A DNA stretch of 64,000 nucleotides. Origin: Candidatus Methylacidiphilales bacterium (GTDB lineage: Bacteria; Verrucomicrobiota; Verrucomicrobiia; Methylacidiphilales; JANWVL01). The stretch lies in assembly GCA_025056655.1 (NCBI GenBank), contig JANWVL010000064.1, positions 1-64,000 on the forward strand, in the 5' to 3' direction. Below, piece by piece: positions 10,257 to 19,801 of the stretch (position 1 is its first letter; every line of letters begins with the position of its first letter). The position numbers and the translations under genes are program-made. The notes below the pieces were generated by a model. The model did no database searches and had not been told where the DNA came from. It saw only the letters and a list, made by a program, of their open reading frames with translations.

Positions 10257-10883
10257 TTAGGGTTCAAGCGTGAACACACATTTATATAGCCCGGATATTC
10301 GTTCCTCTTTGCGGTTAACCTTCACGTTAAGAACTTTTTCAAACATTTGAACTTCTAAATCCCGCAAGATCGGGTAACGGTCCATAACTTGAAGGATAGG
10401 CGAGTGATACTCAACAATTTGATGCTTTCGGGTGTTGGCATCAAACTGATATTCACTCATGTAACCTTCTTCATCTCTTAGACCTGCAAGATTTTTGGCT
10501 CGCTCCTCTAAGCTTGTTCCATAAACGTATTGTTGATAGTGAGCCGTCTGATCGCTGTATATGTGGTATAGAATTTTCTCAGGAGCAGATGGTCCATATA
10601 CCTCTCCAATACTATCGAGTATTTTACTCGTTAACTTAGTAAATTCATTAGGGAAATATTCCTGAGCAAGCTCCGTCAGGCGGTATGCCTTTTCAGGCCG
10701 TCCCATCCCCTTAGGACGCCTCCACGTGTCCACGTATCCTTCCCTCTCCAGTGCAATGCAATGTTGCTTGACTCCCATGTAAGAAAGGTTTACTCGGTCA
10801 CACAATTCTTGAACCGACAAACCTTGGCTGCGTTTAATTTCTGATAGTATTTGAAACTTTTGGCTTTTAACCATCTTGTTCAT
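10257..10883 (-). CDS. COG2345-type (SufR-like) winged-helix regulator
   Basis: Predicted DNA-binding regulator of 208 residues. The N-terminus is a winged helix: LSVQELCDRVNLSYMGVKQH, then wing residues RRPKGMGRPEKAYRLTE, the family's GRP element. The C-terminal half matches the sensor domain of SufR-like proteins, but most of the Cys that ligate the Fe-S cluster in SufR are absent; the end reads YKCVFTLEP, leaving one Cys at a matching place. It therefore probably senses something else. The ATG start has GAGAGG 7 nt upstream and a sigma70-like promoter at 10920-10947. ATG codon 4 is an alternative start. Confidence 0.75.
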   Translation of the reverse strand: MNKMVKSQKFQILSEIKRSQGLSVQELCDRVNLSYMGVKQHCIALEREGYVDTWRRPKGMGRPEKAYRLTELAQEYFPNEFTKLTSKILDSIGEVYGPSAPEKILYHIYSDQTAHYQQYVYGTSLEERAKNLAGLRDEEGYMSEYQFDANTRKHQIVEYHSPILQVMDRYPILRDLEVQMFEKVLNVKVNRKEERISGLYKCVFTLEP

Positions 10884-10919
10884 ATTTTATCCTCTCTTTT
10901 CCTCGCTTGGCTAGTAACT

Positions 10920-10947
10920 CTTATAACTCAATTCATTTTTTTGTCTA
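10920..10947 (-). promoter_or_regulatory. Sigma70-like promoter of the COG2345 regulator
   Basis: On the minus strand a -35-like TAGACA (10942-10947) and a -10-like TATAAG (10920-10925) are 16 nt apart, with the -10 box 36 nt before the ATG. CTAGTAA occurs twice on the plus strand (10911-10917, 10945-10951) and TAACTC twice (10915-10920, 10924-10929) around these boxes, possibly an operator for self-regulation. Predicted by eye only. Confidence 0.4.
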
Positions 10948-11174
10948 GTAAATTTTTTTTGTTTGTTAACTTAGATATGGCCATTATCGCACAGAAGCGA
11001 AAGAAAGTTTTTCTTGCAATGCTTAAATTATACTCGCTGCAAAAAATTTACAGGGGGCGTTATTTTCCGTAACTCCATAATAGTCATTAGGTTATTTGCA
11101 CATATATTTATATTTTTAAGTTTGAAATTAGAACATTGACTAATCCCTCCACCAATTTAATCTCCTCTCGCAAG
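10948..11174. other. AT-rich gap upstream of serA
   Basis: Non-coding stretch between the COG2345 promoter and serA. A short plus-strand reading frame here lacks any recognisable protein character. I see no RNA gene or terminator. It presumably carries the serA promoter, but I could not pick clear -35 and -10 boxes. Confidence 0.35.
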
Positions 11175-12770
11175 ATGGAAAAAATCAAAATACTCGTGGC
11201 CGACCCTATTTCACCCAAGGGGATTGAATATCTCAAAAAAAATCCCGCCTTTGATGTCGAAACTCGGGTCGGCCTCTCAGAAGGCGAGCTTGCTGCTATC
11301 ATCCCATCCTATCATGCGATTCTAATAAGAAGCGAAACAAAAATAAGATCATCTCTTATCCAAGTGGCCGAACAGCTCCGTGTAATCGGACGCGCTGGCG
11401 TAGGCATTGATAATGTAGACGTTCCCGCTGCTACTGCGCGCGGCATAGTCGTGATGAACACGCCAGTCGGCAACACCATCTCGACCGCTGAGCACGCCTT
11501 TTCCCTACTCATGAGCCTAGCGCGAAATATTCCTCAAGCCCATCTTTCCATGACTAAAGGAGAATGGGACCGCAAAAGTTTTCAAGGCGTCGAGCTCAAA
11601 GACAAAACGCTCGGCATTATAGGAGTCGGTCGGATAGGTAGCGAAGTCGCCAAACGAGCTCAAGTTTTTGGCATGAGAGTGATTGCTTACGATCCTTTTC
11701 TCACCCACGCCCGCGCTCAGATCCTACAAATCGAGTTATTCGAAACGCTTGAAGAAATGTTGCCACAAGCTGATTTTATCACCCTGCACGTCCCAGGGAC
11801 GCCAGAAACCATGAACCTACTAGATGCAAAACGACTGGCTTGTTGCAAGAAGGGTGCTCGCTTGATCAATTGTGCACGCGGAGGGCTCATCAACGAAGAA
11901 GCGCTACTTCAAGCTATAGATTCCGGGCATATCGCAGCAGCTGCGCTGGATGTCTTTACAATTGAACCCTTGCCACAAAACTCTCCACTGCGCTCCCACC
12001 CCAAAATCATACTCACACCACACCTCGGAGCCTCAACCCAAGAAGCTCAAGAAAACGTAGGCCTCGAAATCGCTGAGGCAGTCGAGGCCTATCTTCTCCA
12101 TGGCATCATACGCAATGCCGTCAATATGCCAAACGTAGAGGCCCGCGCCCTAGCTGTGCTCAAACCCTACATACAAGCCGCTACGCGCCTCGGTTATCTC
12201 GTCGAACAACTCACACCTCACCGACTCGATGCCGTTAAAATCCACTACTCCGGCAAGGTGAATGAACACGACACCACGCCAATCACGCGCGCCGCACTAA
12301 AAGGACTCTTGTTAACTGCCGGCGGCACTTCCGTAAACGAAGTAAATGTCCTGCATCTCGCTGACAATCTCGGCCTCAAGTGGAGTGAACATAAAAATAA
12401 CGATGACGAGGAATATAAAGACCTGATCACCCTCGAAGCCATCTTCGGAAAAGAGCACCTATCCGTCGCCGTGGCCATCTTTGGCAATCGCCCAAGAATT
12501 GTCCGAGTAAATGACAGAAACCTCGAAGCGGCCTTGGACGGAAAATTGCTTGTGATCGAAAATCGAGATCGCCCTGGAATTATAGGCTGGCTCGGCACTA
12601 TTCTAGGACGTCACCACATAAACATCGCGAGCATGGCACTCGGAAGAGCAGAACCAGGCAGTCGCGCCCTTAGCATACTTCATCTCGATAGCGTCCCTTC
12701 TACAGATGCGCTCCAGGAGATCGCCCAAGATAAGGATATTTACAGCGTGAAATTTATCGACCTACGCTGA
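11175..12770 (+). CDS. serA: D-3-phosphoglycerate dehydrogenase
   Basis: First step of serine synthesis: oxidises 3-phosphoglycerate to 3-phosphohydroxypyruvate with NAD. The ATG start chosen gives 531 residues, matching long-form SerA; a TTG at 11136 would add 13 unconserved residues. Order: substrate/NAD domains with GIIGVGRIGSEVAKRA (Rossmann motif), the Arg of CARGGLINEEAL, the Glu of IEPLPQNSPL and the His of TPHLGAST. An intervening ASB-type domain (about 320-450) and a C-terminal ACT domain follow (RPGIIGWLGTILGRHHINIA), which usually senses serine. Its 3' end overlaps the convergent Lrp-like gene by 9 nt. Confidence 0.97.
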   Translation: MEKIKILVADPISPKGIEYLKKNPAFDVETRVGLSEGELAAIIPSYHAILIRSETKIRSSLIQVAEQLRVIGRAGVGIDNVDVPAATARGIVVMNTPVGNTISTAEHAFSLLMSLARNIPQAHLSMTKGEWDRKSFQGVELKDKTLGIIGVGRIGSEVAKRAQVFGMRVIAYDPFLTHARAQILQIELFETLEEMLPQADFITLHVPGTPETMNLLDAKRLACCKKGARLINCARGGLINEEALLQAIDSGHIAAAALDVFTIEPLPQNSPLRSHPKIILTPHLGASTQEAQENVGLEIAEAVEAYLLHGIIRNAVNMPNVEARALAVLKPYIQAATRLGYLVEQLTPHRLDAVKIHYSGKVNEHDTTPITRAALKGLLLTAGGTSVNEVNVLHLADNLGLKWSEHKNNDDEEYKDLITLEAIFGKEHLSVAVAIFGNRPRIVRVNDRNLEAALDGKLLVIENRDRPGIIGWLGTILGRHHINIASMALGRAEPGSRALSILHLDSVPSTDALQEIAQDKDIYSVKFIDLR

Positions 12771-13883
12771 AGCCTGTTGACGGCGCCAAGCTGCGTAGGC
12801 TGAGGGAAGAATTTCTGATGGCTTGATCTCACTCCGTCCGCCCCAGAAGATGTTGGTGTAAAGCACGGGTATCCCCACTTCATTGAGGTGCGCATCAATC
12901 GCAGCTTTGTGAGCCTTCACAAGCTCTTTATCTGTGCCGTGGGCAACCGCCATAATATTCACATTCTTAAACTCAGGCCCAGCCTCACGCCAATAACAAT
13001 GTGTCAGCGCATGAAACCGCCCCACCTCTTCACCCGCTCTTTTCTCCAAGCCTGGCGGCACTGCCCAATGAAAGAGCGCATTGAATTTTGTCACCCTTTC
13101 TCCAGCAGCATTGGGCTTCACATGCTCAAGGAATGTAGAGAAACGCCCAATAATTTTTTTATCCGCAAGCCCCTCAGCAACAGCACAAAAACGCTCATAA
13201 TCTAAACCAGCCTCCTCAGCTCGCCTTAACCAGAGATCATCGCCGATCTCGTGAGGCATGCACTCTCTCTTCAGGTAGCTTAAGACATGCCATTCCTCAT
13301 CGCTCAAGCGGGTGACTTTGATTTCGTGCATCTCTGCAGGTGTATCCGACTTAGAGCCAGGCTTAATTTCGCGACGCCTTACATGCCCCACTCCCAAAAC
13401 AAAGATGCCCTTTGCTGGCATTATCCTGAAAGCCTCCGCACCGATCTTGCGCTGAAGGCACTCGCAGTGCTCCTCTAGAGAGAATCCCTGTGGCACTTTA
13501 AGTGTCGTCCATAATTTATAGGTGCTTCCTGCAGCTTCGGTGTCTGTTGAACGAATAACAATATGCCCGCTAAAAGGATCTTCTTTCCAGAGCCAATCAA
13601 ACGCCGCATCTAGCCTCTCTTGCGCCACACGCCAAGCCACCAATGCACCGGGCGCAAGATCATTCGCTATCAATGTTAACCTGACTCGCCGTATCGTCCC
13701 AGCCTCAAGCATCGCGCGAATCCTTTCAACCACTACATCATAGGGGACACCGCTTAAAGCTGCGATTTGCGCAAATGGCTTGCGATGAAACCCCTGAATT
13801 CGATCTTCCGACACCGCCAATATGGCAGCATTGATCGGATCGTAAGTGCTAACGGGAATCGGAGTGGATGAAGTCGTGGTCAT
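12762..13883 (-). CDS. Double Lrp/AsnC-like protein resembling siroheme decarboxylase
   Basis: Protein of 373 residues made of two similar halves, each a winged helix plus an Lrp-type alpha/beta domain (about 15-170 and 190-350). The second half has RFHALTHCYWRE and NIMAVAHG, which correspond to the HCY-R and MxH elements of the AhbA/AhbB and NirD/L family (siroheme decarboxylases of alternative heme or heme d1 synthesis). The first half lacks these clear His motifs. The family is often annotated as AsnC regulator. Its ATG overlaps the leuB stop by 4 nt, so the two are translationally coupled. It could be a decarboxylase, a regulator or a ligand sensor. I favour the family call and leave the function open. 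Confidence 0.65.
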   Translation of the reverse strand: MTTTSSTPIPVSTYDPINAAILAVSEDRIQGFHRKPFAQIAALSGVPYDVVVERIRAMLEAGTIRRVRLTLIANDLAPGALVAWRVAQERLDAAFDWLWKEDPFSGHIVIRSTDTEAAGSTYKLWTTLKVPQGFSLEEHCECLQRKIGAEAFRIMPAKGIFVLGVGHVRRREIKPGSKSDTPAEMHEIKVTRLSDEEWHVLSYLKRECMPHEIGDDLWLRRAEEAGLDYERFCAVAEGLADKKIIGRFSTFLEHVKPNAAGERVTKFNALFHWAVPPGLEKRAGEEVGRFHALTHCYWREAGPEFKNVNIMAVAHGTDKELVKAHKAAIDAHLNEVGIPVLYTNIFWGGRSEIKPSEILPSAYAAWRRQQASA

Positions 13884-14959
13884 AAAAACTTCTCTATGGC
13901 CAGAGCCATCTCAGCGGTGCTCACCCGCTTCGTCCCTTCGGAATAAATATCTGCCGTGCGATAACCTGCCGTGATCGCTTTGCGGACCGCTTCCTCTATA
14001 CTTTGAGCAGCCTCTTCCATTTGGAAACTGAACCGAAACATCAACGCGGCCGAGAGAATCTGAGCAATCGGATTGGCAATTCCTTTGCCCGCGATGTCTG
14101 GCGCTGTGCCTCCACTTGGCTCGTATAAACCAAAGCTCCCCTCACCTAGAGACGCGCTCGGAAGCATCCCCAGTGAGCCTGCCACAGCAGCCACCTCATC
14201 ACTGATGATGTCGCCAAACATATTTTCGCATAAGAGAACGTCAAATTGTTTCGGGTTTTTTACGACCTGCATCGCAGCGTTATCCACGTAGATGAAGTCA
14301 AGCATGACGTCCGGATAGGACGCAGCGATACGTTTCACAGTCTTACGCCAAAGAAGGCTGGACTCCAGCACATTAGCTTTATCTACGAGGGTGACTTTTT
14401 GGCGACGTTTTTTAGCTGCCATGAATGCCAGATGAGTGATCCGCTCGATTTCTGGAGTCTCGTAGACTAGCGTGTCGATCGCACGCTCGCCGTGCTCAGT
14501 GGAAACCGTTTCCTTAGGCTTGCCGAAATAAATTCCACCAGTCAATTCACGCACAACAAGCAAATCAAAGCCCCCTCGAATTAAATGGCTTTTTATGGGC
14601 GACGCTTCGACGAGCTCAGGATAACACAATGCCGGTCGTAGGTTGGCGTAAAGCTTGAACATTTTCCGGAGCGGCAACAGAGCTGCCCTCTCGGGTTGCT
14701 CCTGTGGCGGCAGGGATTCCCATCTCGGCCCCCCTACGGATCCGAAAAGGATAGCATCGGATTTTTGGCAAACATTCACCGTCTCTTCGGGCAAAGCTTT
14801 TCCACAGGCATCAATAGCCGCACCGCCCACCAGCGCCTCGGAAAATTCCAGTTTACAATCATATTTCTCGGCGACCTTTTTAACAATCGGCAAAGTCACG
14901 GCCATGACTTCCGGGCCGATGCCGTCTCCAGCAAGCACTGCTATGCGATGAACCTTCAT
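13880..14959 (-). CDS. leuB: 3-isopropylmalate dehydrogenase
   Basis: Third step of leucine synthesis: oxidative decarboxylation of 3-isopropylmalate with NAD. It is 359 residues, the normal length. Seen: AGDGIGPEVM at the start, NLRPALCYPELVEAS and VRELTGGIYFGKP (LeuB-type substrate region), the catalytic region around VYETPEIERI and VDKANVLESS, and the NAD-binding GLYEPSGGTAPDIAGKG. The stop overlaps the start of the siroheme-decarboxylase-like gene. No other leu genes are in the window. Confidence 0.97.
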   Translation of the reverse strand: MKVHRIAVLAGDGIGPEVMAVTLPIVKKVAEKYDCKLEFSEALVGGAAIDACGKALPEETVNVCQKSDAILFGSVGGPRWESLPPQEQPERAALLPLRKMFKLYANLRPALCYPELVEASPIKSHLIRGGFDLLVVRELTGGIYFGKPKETVSTEHGERAIDTLVYETPEIERITHLAFMAAKKRRQKVTLVDKANVLESSLLWRKTVKRIAASYPDVMLDFIYVDNAAMQVVKNPKQFDVLLCENMFGDIISDEVAAVAGSLGMLPSASLGEGSFGLYEPSGGTAPDIAGKGIANPIAQILSAALMFRFSFQMEEAAQSIEEAVRKAITAGYRTADIYSEGTKRVSTAEMALAIEKFL

Positions 14960-15100
14960 GGCTTTGAATTAACTTGCGAAGCTAGCCGAAGCAATAAGCC
15001 TTGGTAAACTGAAAAACCAATTTTTCCTAGCCTTGCAGAAAAAAATCTTTAACTGCACGCCAAACCGTGCGAGTATTGCACCCCAATCAACTCATCATCC

Positions 15101-15637
15101 ATGGAAATCAAAGATATTCGACTCGTCATCGAGCTCATGGATAAACATGGGCTTGGGGAATTTGAACTCGAAAAGAAAGATTTCAAAATCAGATTAAAAA
15201 AATCCACTTCTAGTGAGCTGCCTATTTTATCCTTCCCCCCTTCCCTTCCGAGTGGATCTCCACAGCCATCTCCACAGCCTATTGCTAACCTTGCACCGAT
15301 TCCCGTTACAGGCACCACTCTTTCTGCTCCCCCTACGCAAACTTCCACCCCGCCCCCACCCGCAACTCCCTCGCCAAGCGCTCCGAGTAACGCTCAATAC
15401 AAAGAAATCTTGTCCCCGATGGTGGGCACTTTCTATCGCTCGCCGTCTCCCGAAGCTCCTCCATACGTCGAAGTTGGACAAGAAGTCACCGAAGATACCG
15501 TCGTCTGTATCATCGAAGCCATGAAAGTAATGAACGAAATCAAGGCAGAGATACGCGGCACGATCACTGAGATATTGGCTGAAAACGGTAAGCCAGTGGA
15601 TTACGCGAAGCCTTTATTTAGAGTGCGGGTTAGTTAA
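15101..15637 (+). CDS. accB: Biotin carboxyl carrier protein of acetyl-CoA carboxylase
   Basis: Carries the biotin that shuttles carboxyl groups from AccC to the carboxyltransferase in fatty acid synthesis. It is 178 residues. The N-terminal domain occupies about 1-35. A long Pro/Ser/Thr-rich linker spans about 45-98, and the biotinyl domain is at about 100-178, with EAMKVMNEI placing biotin on Lys142. Followed by accC after 53 nt, the usual accBC pair. accA and accD are not in this window. Confidence 0.97.
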   Translation: MEIKDIRLVIELMDKHGLGEFELEKKDFKIRLKKSTSSELPILSFPPSLPSGSPQPSPQPIANLAPIPVTGTTLSAPPTQTSTPPPPATPSPSAPSNAQYKEILSPMVGTFYRSPSPEAPPYVEVGQEVTEDTVVCIIEAMKVMNEIKAEIRGTITEILAENGKPVDYAKPLFRVRVS

Positions 15638-15690
15638 CTCCTTCCAGTCTTCACAAGATTGAGTAACTCAACGGTGTTTTGATAATATCC

Positions 15691-17055
15691 ATGTTTCGAA
15701 AAATTCTAATTGCCAACCGAGGTGAAATAGCCGTCCGCATCATTCGAGCTTGCCGTGAGCTCGGAATTAAAACGCTGGCTGTCTATTCTGAGGCCGACGC
15801 GCAGTCGATGCACGTGCGACTTGCCGACGAGGCGATTTGCATAGGGAAAGGACCAAGCTCCGAAAGCTACCTAAAGATCGAGCGCATCATCAGTGCGGCA
15901 GAGATCGGCAACGTGGATGCGATACACCCAGGATACGGTTTTCTAGCGGAAAACGCACACTTCGCTGAGGTGTGTGAAAGTTGCAATATCAAGTTTATAG
16001 GCCCTAAGCCTTCCGCTATTCGTGCTATGGGCGATAAATCCGTGGCGAAAGAGACGGCCCGTAAAGCGGGCGTGCCTGTTTCCCCAGGCAGCCTGAAGCC
16101 GGTTGAGACCGAGCAGGAAGCGCTGAAACTCGCAAAAGAGATTGGTTACCCTGTGATGATCAAAGCCGTTGCGGGCGGCGGCGGAAGAGGGATGCGGCCT
16201 GTCTATAACGACGTCAGCTTAATACAGGGTTTTGTCTCAGCAAAACTCGAAGCTGAAAAAGCCTTTGGAGACGGACGACTGTATATCGAAAAATTAATCG
16301 AAAACCCTCATCATATTGAATTTCAAATCATCGCCGATGAACACGGAAAAGTCGTTCATGTAGGAGAACGGGATTGCTCCATACAGCGTCGGAACCAAAA
16401 GTTGCTCGAAGAAGCCCCATCGCCGATTCTCACCCCCAAACTGCGTGATAAAATGGGCAAGGCCAGCATTAAGCTAGCTCAAGCTGTCGGTTACACCAAC
16501 GCGGGCACGATCGAATACTTGGTAGATGACGACGGAAACTTCTACTTCATGGAGATGAATACGCGCATCCAAGTCGAGCATCCTGTGACAGAAGAAGCCT
16601 ACGGAGTGGATCTGGTAAAGGAGCAGATTCGGATCGCTGCTGGCAAACCGCTATCAAAGCAGTTCGATGATTTGAAGCCGCTTTATCATGCTATCGAATT
16701 TCGTATCAACGCAGAAGACCCTTCACAGGATTTTCGGCCCTCTCCGGGAAAGATTGAGTTTTATTACCCCCCAGGTGGATACGGTGTGAGGCTAGATTCT
16801 CACGCTTACGAAGGCTACGTTATACCGCCTTATTATGACTCGATGATCGGAAAATTGATCGTCAAAGGTGAAGACCGCGAGGAGGCGATTACGCGGTTAG
16901 ATCGAGCATTGGATGAATTTATTATAAAAGGAATCAAAACGACGATTCCGTTTGGCCAGCAGCTCACTCAAAATAGTCAATTCAGAAAGGGTCAATACAC
17001 GACGGCGTTTATTAGCCAACTATCAAGTCCGAAGCAGCCGCCTTCTCGTTCCTAG
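15691..17055 (+). CDS. accC: Biotin carboxylase of acetyl-CoA carboxylase
   Basis: ATP-grasp enzyme that carboxylates AccB-biotin using bicarbonate and ATP. The ATG start gives 454 residues ([18 protein letters not shown]), the family norm; a TTG 12 nt upstream is less likely. Seen: the Gly-rich ATP loop [14 protein letters not shown], the metal-binding [16 protein letters not shown] with its Glu and catalytic Arg, and the C-terminal FRINAEDP. It is a bicarbonate consumer, which gives some context for the sbtA module at 54.7 kb. Confidence 0.97.
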   Translation: MFRKILIANRGEIAVRIIRACRELGIKTLAVYSEADAQSMHVRLADEAICIGKGPSSESYLKIERIISAAEIGNVDAIHPGYGFLAENAHFAEVCESCNIKFIGPKPSAIRAMGDKSVAKETARKAGVPVSPGSLKPVETEQEALKLAKEIGYPVMIKAVAGGGGRGMRPVYNDVSLIQGFVSAKLEAEKAFGDGRLYIEKLIENPHHIEFQIIADEHGKVVHVGERDCSIQRRNQKLLEEAPSPILTPKLRDKMGKASIKLAQAVGYTNAGTIEYLVDDDGNFYFMEMNTRIQVEHPVTEEAYGVDLVKEQIRIAAGKPLSKQFDDLKPLYHAIEFRINAEDPSQDFRPSPGKIEFYYPPGGYGVRLDSHAYEGYVIPPYYDSMIGKLIVKGEDREEAITRLDRALDEFIIKGIKTTIPFGQQLTQNSQFRKGQYTTAFISQLSSPKQPPSRS

Positions 17056-17078
17056 CCTATTCTTGAGGTGGTCAAATT

Positions 17079-18641
17079 TCATTCAGGCTTGGCTTGCACA
17101 TTCAAGCTTGAGCCGTAACGCGCAGCATTCTTATCGCATCGCAGCAAGGCTTCCATACAGGCAAACAAGAAAAGCAGTGTAGGCATGTTTTGGCGGACAT
17201 CCCCATACATCAGCCAAAAGGTTATCGTTAAAGTGATGAATAGTGCAGTGACAGCAGTATGACACATTTTGAGGGTGTTTGAATTCCACTGACTCCGAGT
17301 AAACCTATGATGTCGATAGCAGGCGCAGACCATAAATCCTGCTACGGCTATCAAACCAAATATTCCCAGGCCGAGGAGAGCACTTAGCACACCGTTATGA
17401 TAGTTGCCCGTTACAATGGCCCAAGTATGTTGGTCTTGTAGGTATGTAGAACCATCAGCTGAGCGTCCACGAGCCAGCACACTGATGAGTTCGTTAAATG
17501 AAAATGCATAACCTTTACCCACAAGCCAGTATTTGGGAATCAATTCCATGGCAATCTCCCAAAGCTCTAAGCGCCATAATGCAGACATTTCAGCATCATA
17601 TTCAACATGCCGCTCAACCTTGGCGCCAGGAATCCAAGAAAATGCGCGCTGCCCCGCATCTGGAAGCTTATTCAAATTCATTCCCACGATAATCAGTGCT
17701 ACGAGTGTTACTCCGATAAAGTTGATTAGGCGCTTTATGCTCCAAGCTCTGTGATAAAACAAGATGATACAAAAATACAAAATGAATGCCGTGACACCTA
17801 TCCTGAAGCCCGAAAAAGCAGTTATTGCAAGCAGCATAAGGATAGCTAAAGCATATGCTAACCCATTTATACGGAAAATCTTATTGAAATCAACGTGGCA
17901 GGCTAATGCCATCAAAAGTATGATTCCTGCATCTCTTAAACCCAGCACTCTAAACATTAAGTCGGAGTATGGACCAGAGGATTCCGCATAGATGATTGCG
18001 TTATCGGCCTCAACAAAACGATTGAGTAAATCCCCGCCTATACCTTTCATGATCAAAAATTCCGCAAATGCTCTCAATCCACAAAGCAAGGCCATCACTG
18101 TCAATGCCTTAGGCCATATCTTCTCAGGCAAATTAATGTATGGTAAGAGGAAGACCACACTAATGCTAATAAAAAGCAACACATAGTTCATGCCTCCCCA
18201 AGACTCACTACCAAGCAGGCGAAATCCTGAACCCCGATAAGCCATGGTAAGGGCTAATACCCCAGCAAAAATTATTACAAAAAAATGAGCCCAGCTCTTT
18301 TGGTAATAGAAAGTCTTCGTAAAAGCTAATCGCAGTAGTGTTACAAAAATCAATGCTAAACCAAAAAGATAATGCAAATTCATTTGCCCTGGAATGAACG
18401 GCGCTGTCAGGTTCGACCATGCAAAGGCTACCACTGCAAATGCTATTAACTGATACTTAACAACAGCTACAAAAGTAAAGACTATCGCCGTAATGAAAAA
18501 AATCGGAAGCCAATCGCTTTCTGCGAGTTTCTGCCCAAAATAAATAGCAAGCAATATTCCCAAAACGTGAGCAAAAAATACTTTGACCGCTATTGGCATG
18601 CGTCTTTGCGAAAACAATAAGTTGCTGGCACCAAGCGTCAA
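17079..18641 (-). CDS. O-antigen ligase/polymerase family membrane protein
   Basis: Polytopic membrane protein of 520 residues with about 10-12 hydrophobic segments, resembling the Wzy/WaaL family (PF04932). These join or polymerise O-antigen-like sugars on the periplasmic side. The large periplasmic loop and the NYHNGVLSALLGLGIFG segment contain the conserved His typical of the family. A TTG start is chosen because AGGAGAG lies 9 nt upstream; an ATG 14 codons later (18599) has no ribosome-binding site. Exact activity (ligase or polymerase) cannot be told. Confidence 0.75.
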   Translation of the reverse strand: MTLGASNLLFSQRRMPIAVKVFFAHVLGILLAIYFGQKLAESDWLPIFFITAIVFTFVAVVKYQLIAFAVVAFAWSNLTAPFIPGQMNLHYLFGLALIFVTLLRLAFTKTFYYQKSWAHFFVIIFAGVLALTMAYRGSGFRLLGSESWGGMNYVLLFISISVVFLLPYINLPEKIWPKALTVMALLCGLRAFAEFLIMKGIGGDLLNRFVEADNAIIYAESSGPYSDLMFRVLGLRDAGIILLMALACHVDFNKIFRINGLAYALAILMLLAITAFSGFRIGVTAFILYFCIILFYHRAWSIKRLINFIGVTLVALIIVGMNLNKLPDAGQRAFSWIPGAKVERHVEYDAEMSALWRLELWEIAMELIPKYWLVGKGYAFSFNELISVLARGRSADGSTYLQDQHTWAIVTGNYHNGVLSALLGLGIFGLIAVAGFMVCACYRHHRFTRSQWNSNTLKMCHTAVTALFITLTITFWLMYGDVRQNMPTLLFLFACMEALLRCDKNAARYGSSLNVQAKPE

Positions 18642-18689
18642 ATAAAAAAACTCTCCTGGATTGAAATCCAGCTACGAGACACTACAAAT

Positions 18690-19616
18690 TTATGGAATCA
18701 AAAGTTCCACGGCGTTGTGGTCGCTATAATCAATTGAGGTCGGAATGGCTCGCGCTCGAAGTTTCCCTAGTCCATATGTCATAATATAATCAAATGTAGT
18801 TCCTGAAAAAGCTCCACGCCCCTTCCAGGTGATTCTATCATGTTTTGGAACTTCAGAGAAGGTATTGTAAAAACCCGCTTCTTCGAGGATTGCGATCGCT
18901 CGGTCACCAAATTGTCCGTCATGGTTGGTGTTAAAGTCCCCCCCGATCACAGCCCCAGAGACCTGTTCCCGACCGTAAATGTTCAGCATCCTCTCGAAAT
19001 GCTGAATAAGTTGCCGTGCTGCTTCATTCCTGGCTTCCCAGTTGTCTTGATCAGTATATCCATCTAAAACCCGATTACTCTTAAAATGAACTCCATAAAC
19101 AAAAAGCAACTTTCCCCACTCTCTAGGATCTTCAATTGCAGCAAAAGTAAATCCTCGCCTCAACATCGGCAACTTCGTCGTTTGCCACTCCTCATACCAT
19201 GCTGAATTCACAGGATAACGTGAAGCAATTGCAATCTGCTGTCGTGTCACCTCCCCATTTTCCTTAAATCTAGATATAACCGCTGGCTTCAGCCCAGGAA
19301 CCGCTGAGACGAGTTCTCTAAACGATTTCAAATCACGAATCTCCACGCCGATAAAAATGTCAGGATTCATCCTCCTTAACTCTTGCCTCGCAACCTGCAT
19401 ATGCTTAAGCTCCTGCTTAGGCTTGGGATTAGGTGTCGTGCCAGGGAACCACTCTATATTTGAAACTACGACTTTGATCTCCCCAAAGCTTATTCCTTCC
19501 GTCCCAAACCATAAAAACACGATCGCGAGGACGATCTTCAAAGAGCGCTGGATACATCCTACTAACCCCAATACGGTTCGCATACAAACCCACCGTATAA
19601 CAGAATTATCCACCAT
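18690..19616 (-). CDS. Exported endonuclease/exonuclease/phosphatase family hydrolase
   Basis: EEP-superfamily metal-dependent phosphodiesterase, 308 residues, probably exported: the first 45 residues contain a hydrophobic stretch ending FGTEGISFG. Seen: SNIEWFPG (first metal-site segment), IFIGVEIRD (conserved Glu), YGVHFKSNR, GGDFNTNHDGQFG (the GDFN catalytic motif) and a terminal SDHNAVELLIP (catalytic Asp-His). The substrate (nucleic acid, lipid or sugar phosphate) cannot be told. An ATG at 19583 preceded by GGTGGG is an alternative start giving a more standard signal peptide. Confidence 0.8.
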   Translation of the reverse strand: MVDNSVIRWVCMRTVLGLVGCIQRSLKIVLAIVFLWFGTEGISFGEIKVVVSNIEWFPGTTPNPKPKQELKHMQVARQELRRMNPDIFIGVEIRDLKSFRELVSAVPGLKPAVISRFKENGEVTRQQIAIASRYPVNSAWYEEWQTTKLPMLRRGFTFAAIEDPREWGKLLFVYGVHFKSNRVLDGYTDQDNWEARNEAARQLIQHFERMLNIYGREQVSGAVIGGDFNTNHDGQFGDRAIAILEEAGFYNTFSEVPKHDRITWKGRGAFSGTTFDYIMTYGLGKLRARAIPTSIDYSDHNAVELLIP

Positions 19617-19801
19617 GACAATAGGCCGGATATCCCCTCAATTCCTACCCCATGAGTCAAAAACGCCCGTCAGTGCTAAGGCCTCAACATCTCATCCTTG
19701 GCAAACTCTTACCTCTTCCCCCCCGCAACACCCTTGCTTGCAAATTCTAAAGCTATCGGCTATATAAATCTTTACCCCAAACACCTAGCATCACTTATCA
19801 C

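Noticed and set aside
19357-19767. 136-codon plus-strand frame across the start of the EEP hydrolase gene
   Set aside because: It is mostly antisense to the conserved hydrolase, low complexity, with no plausible start site.
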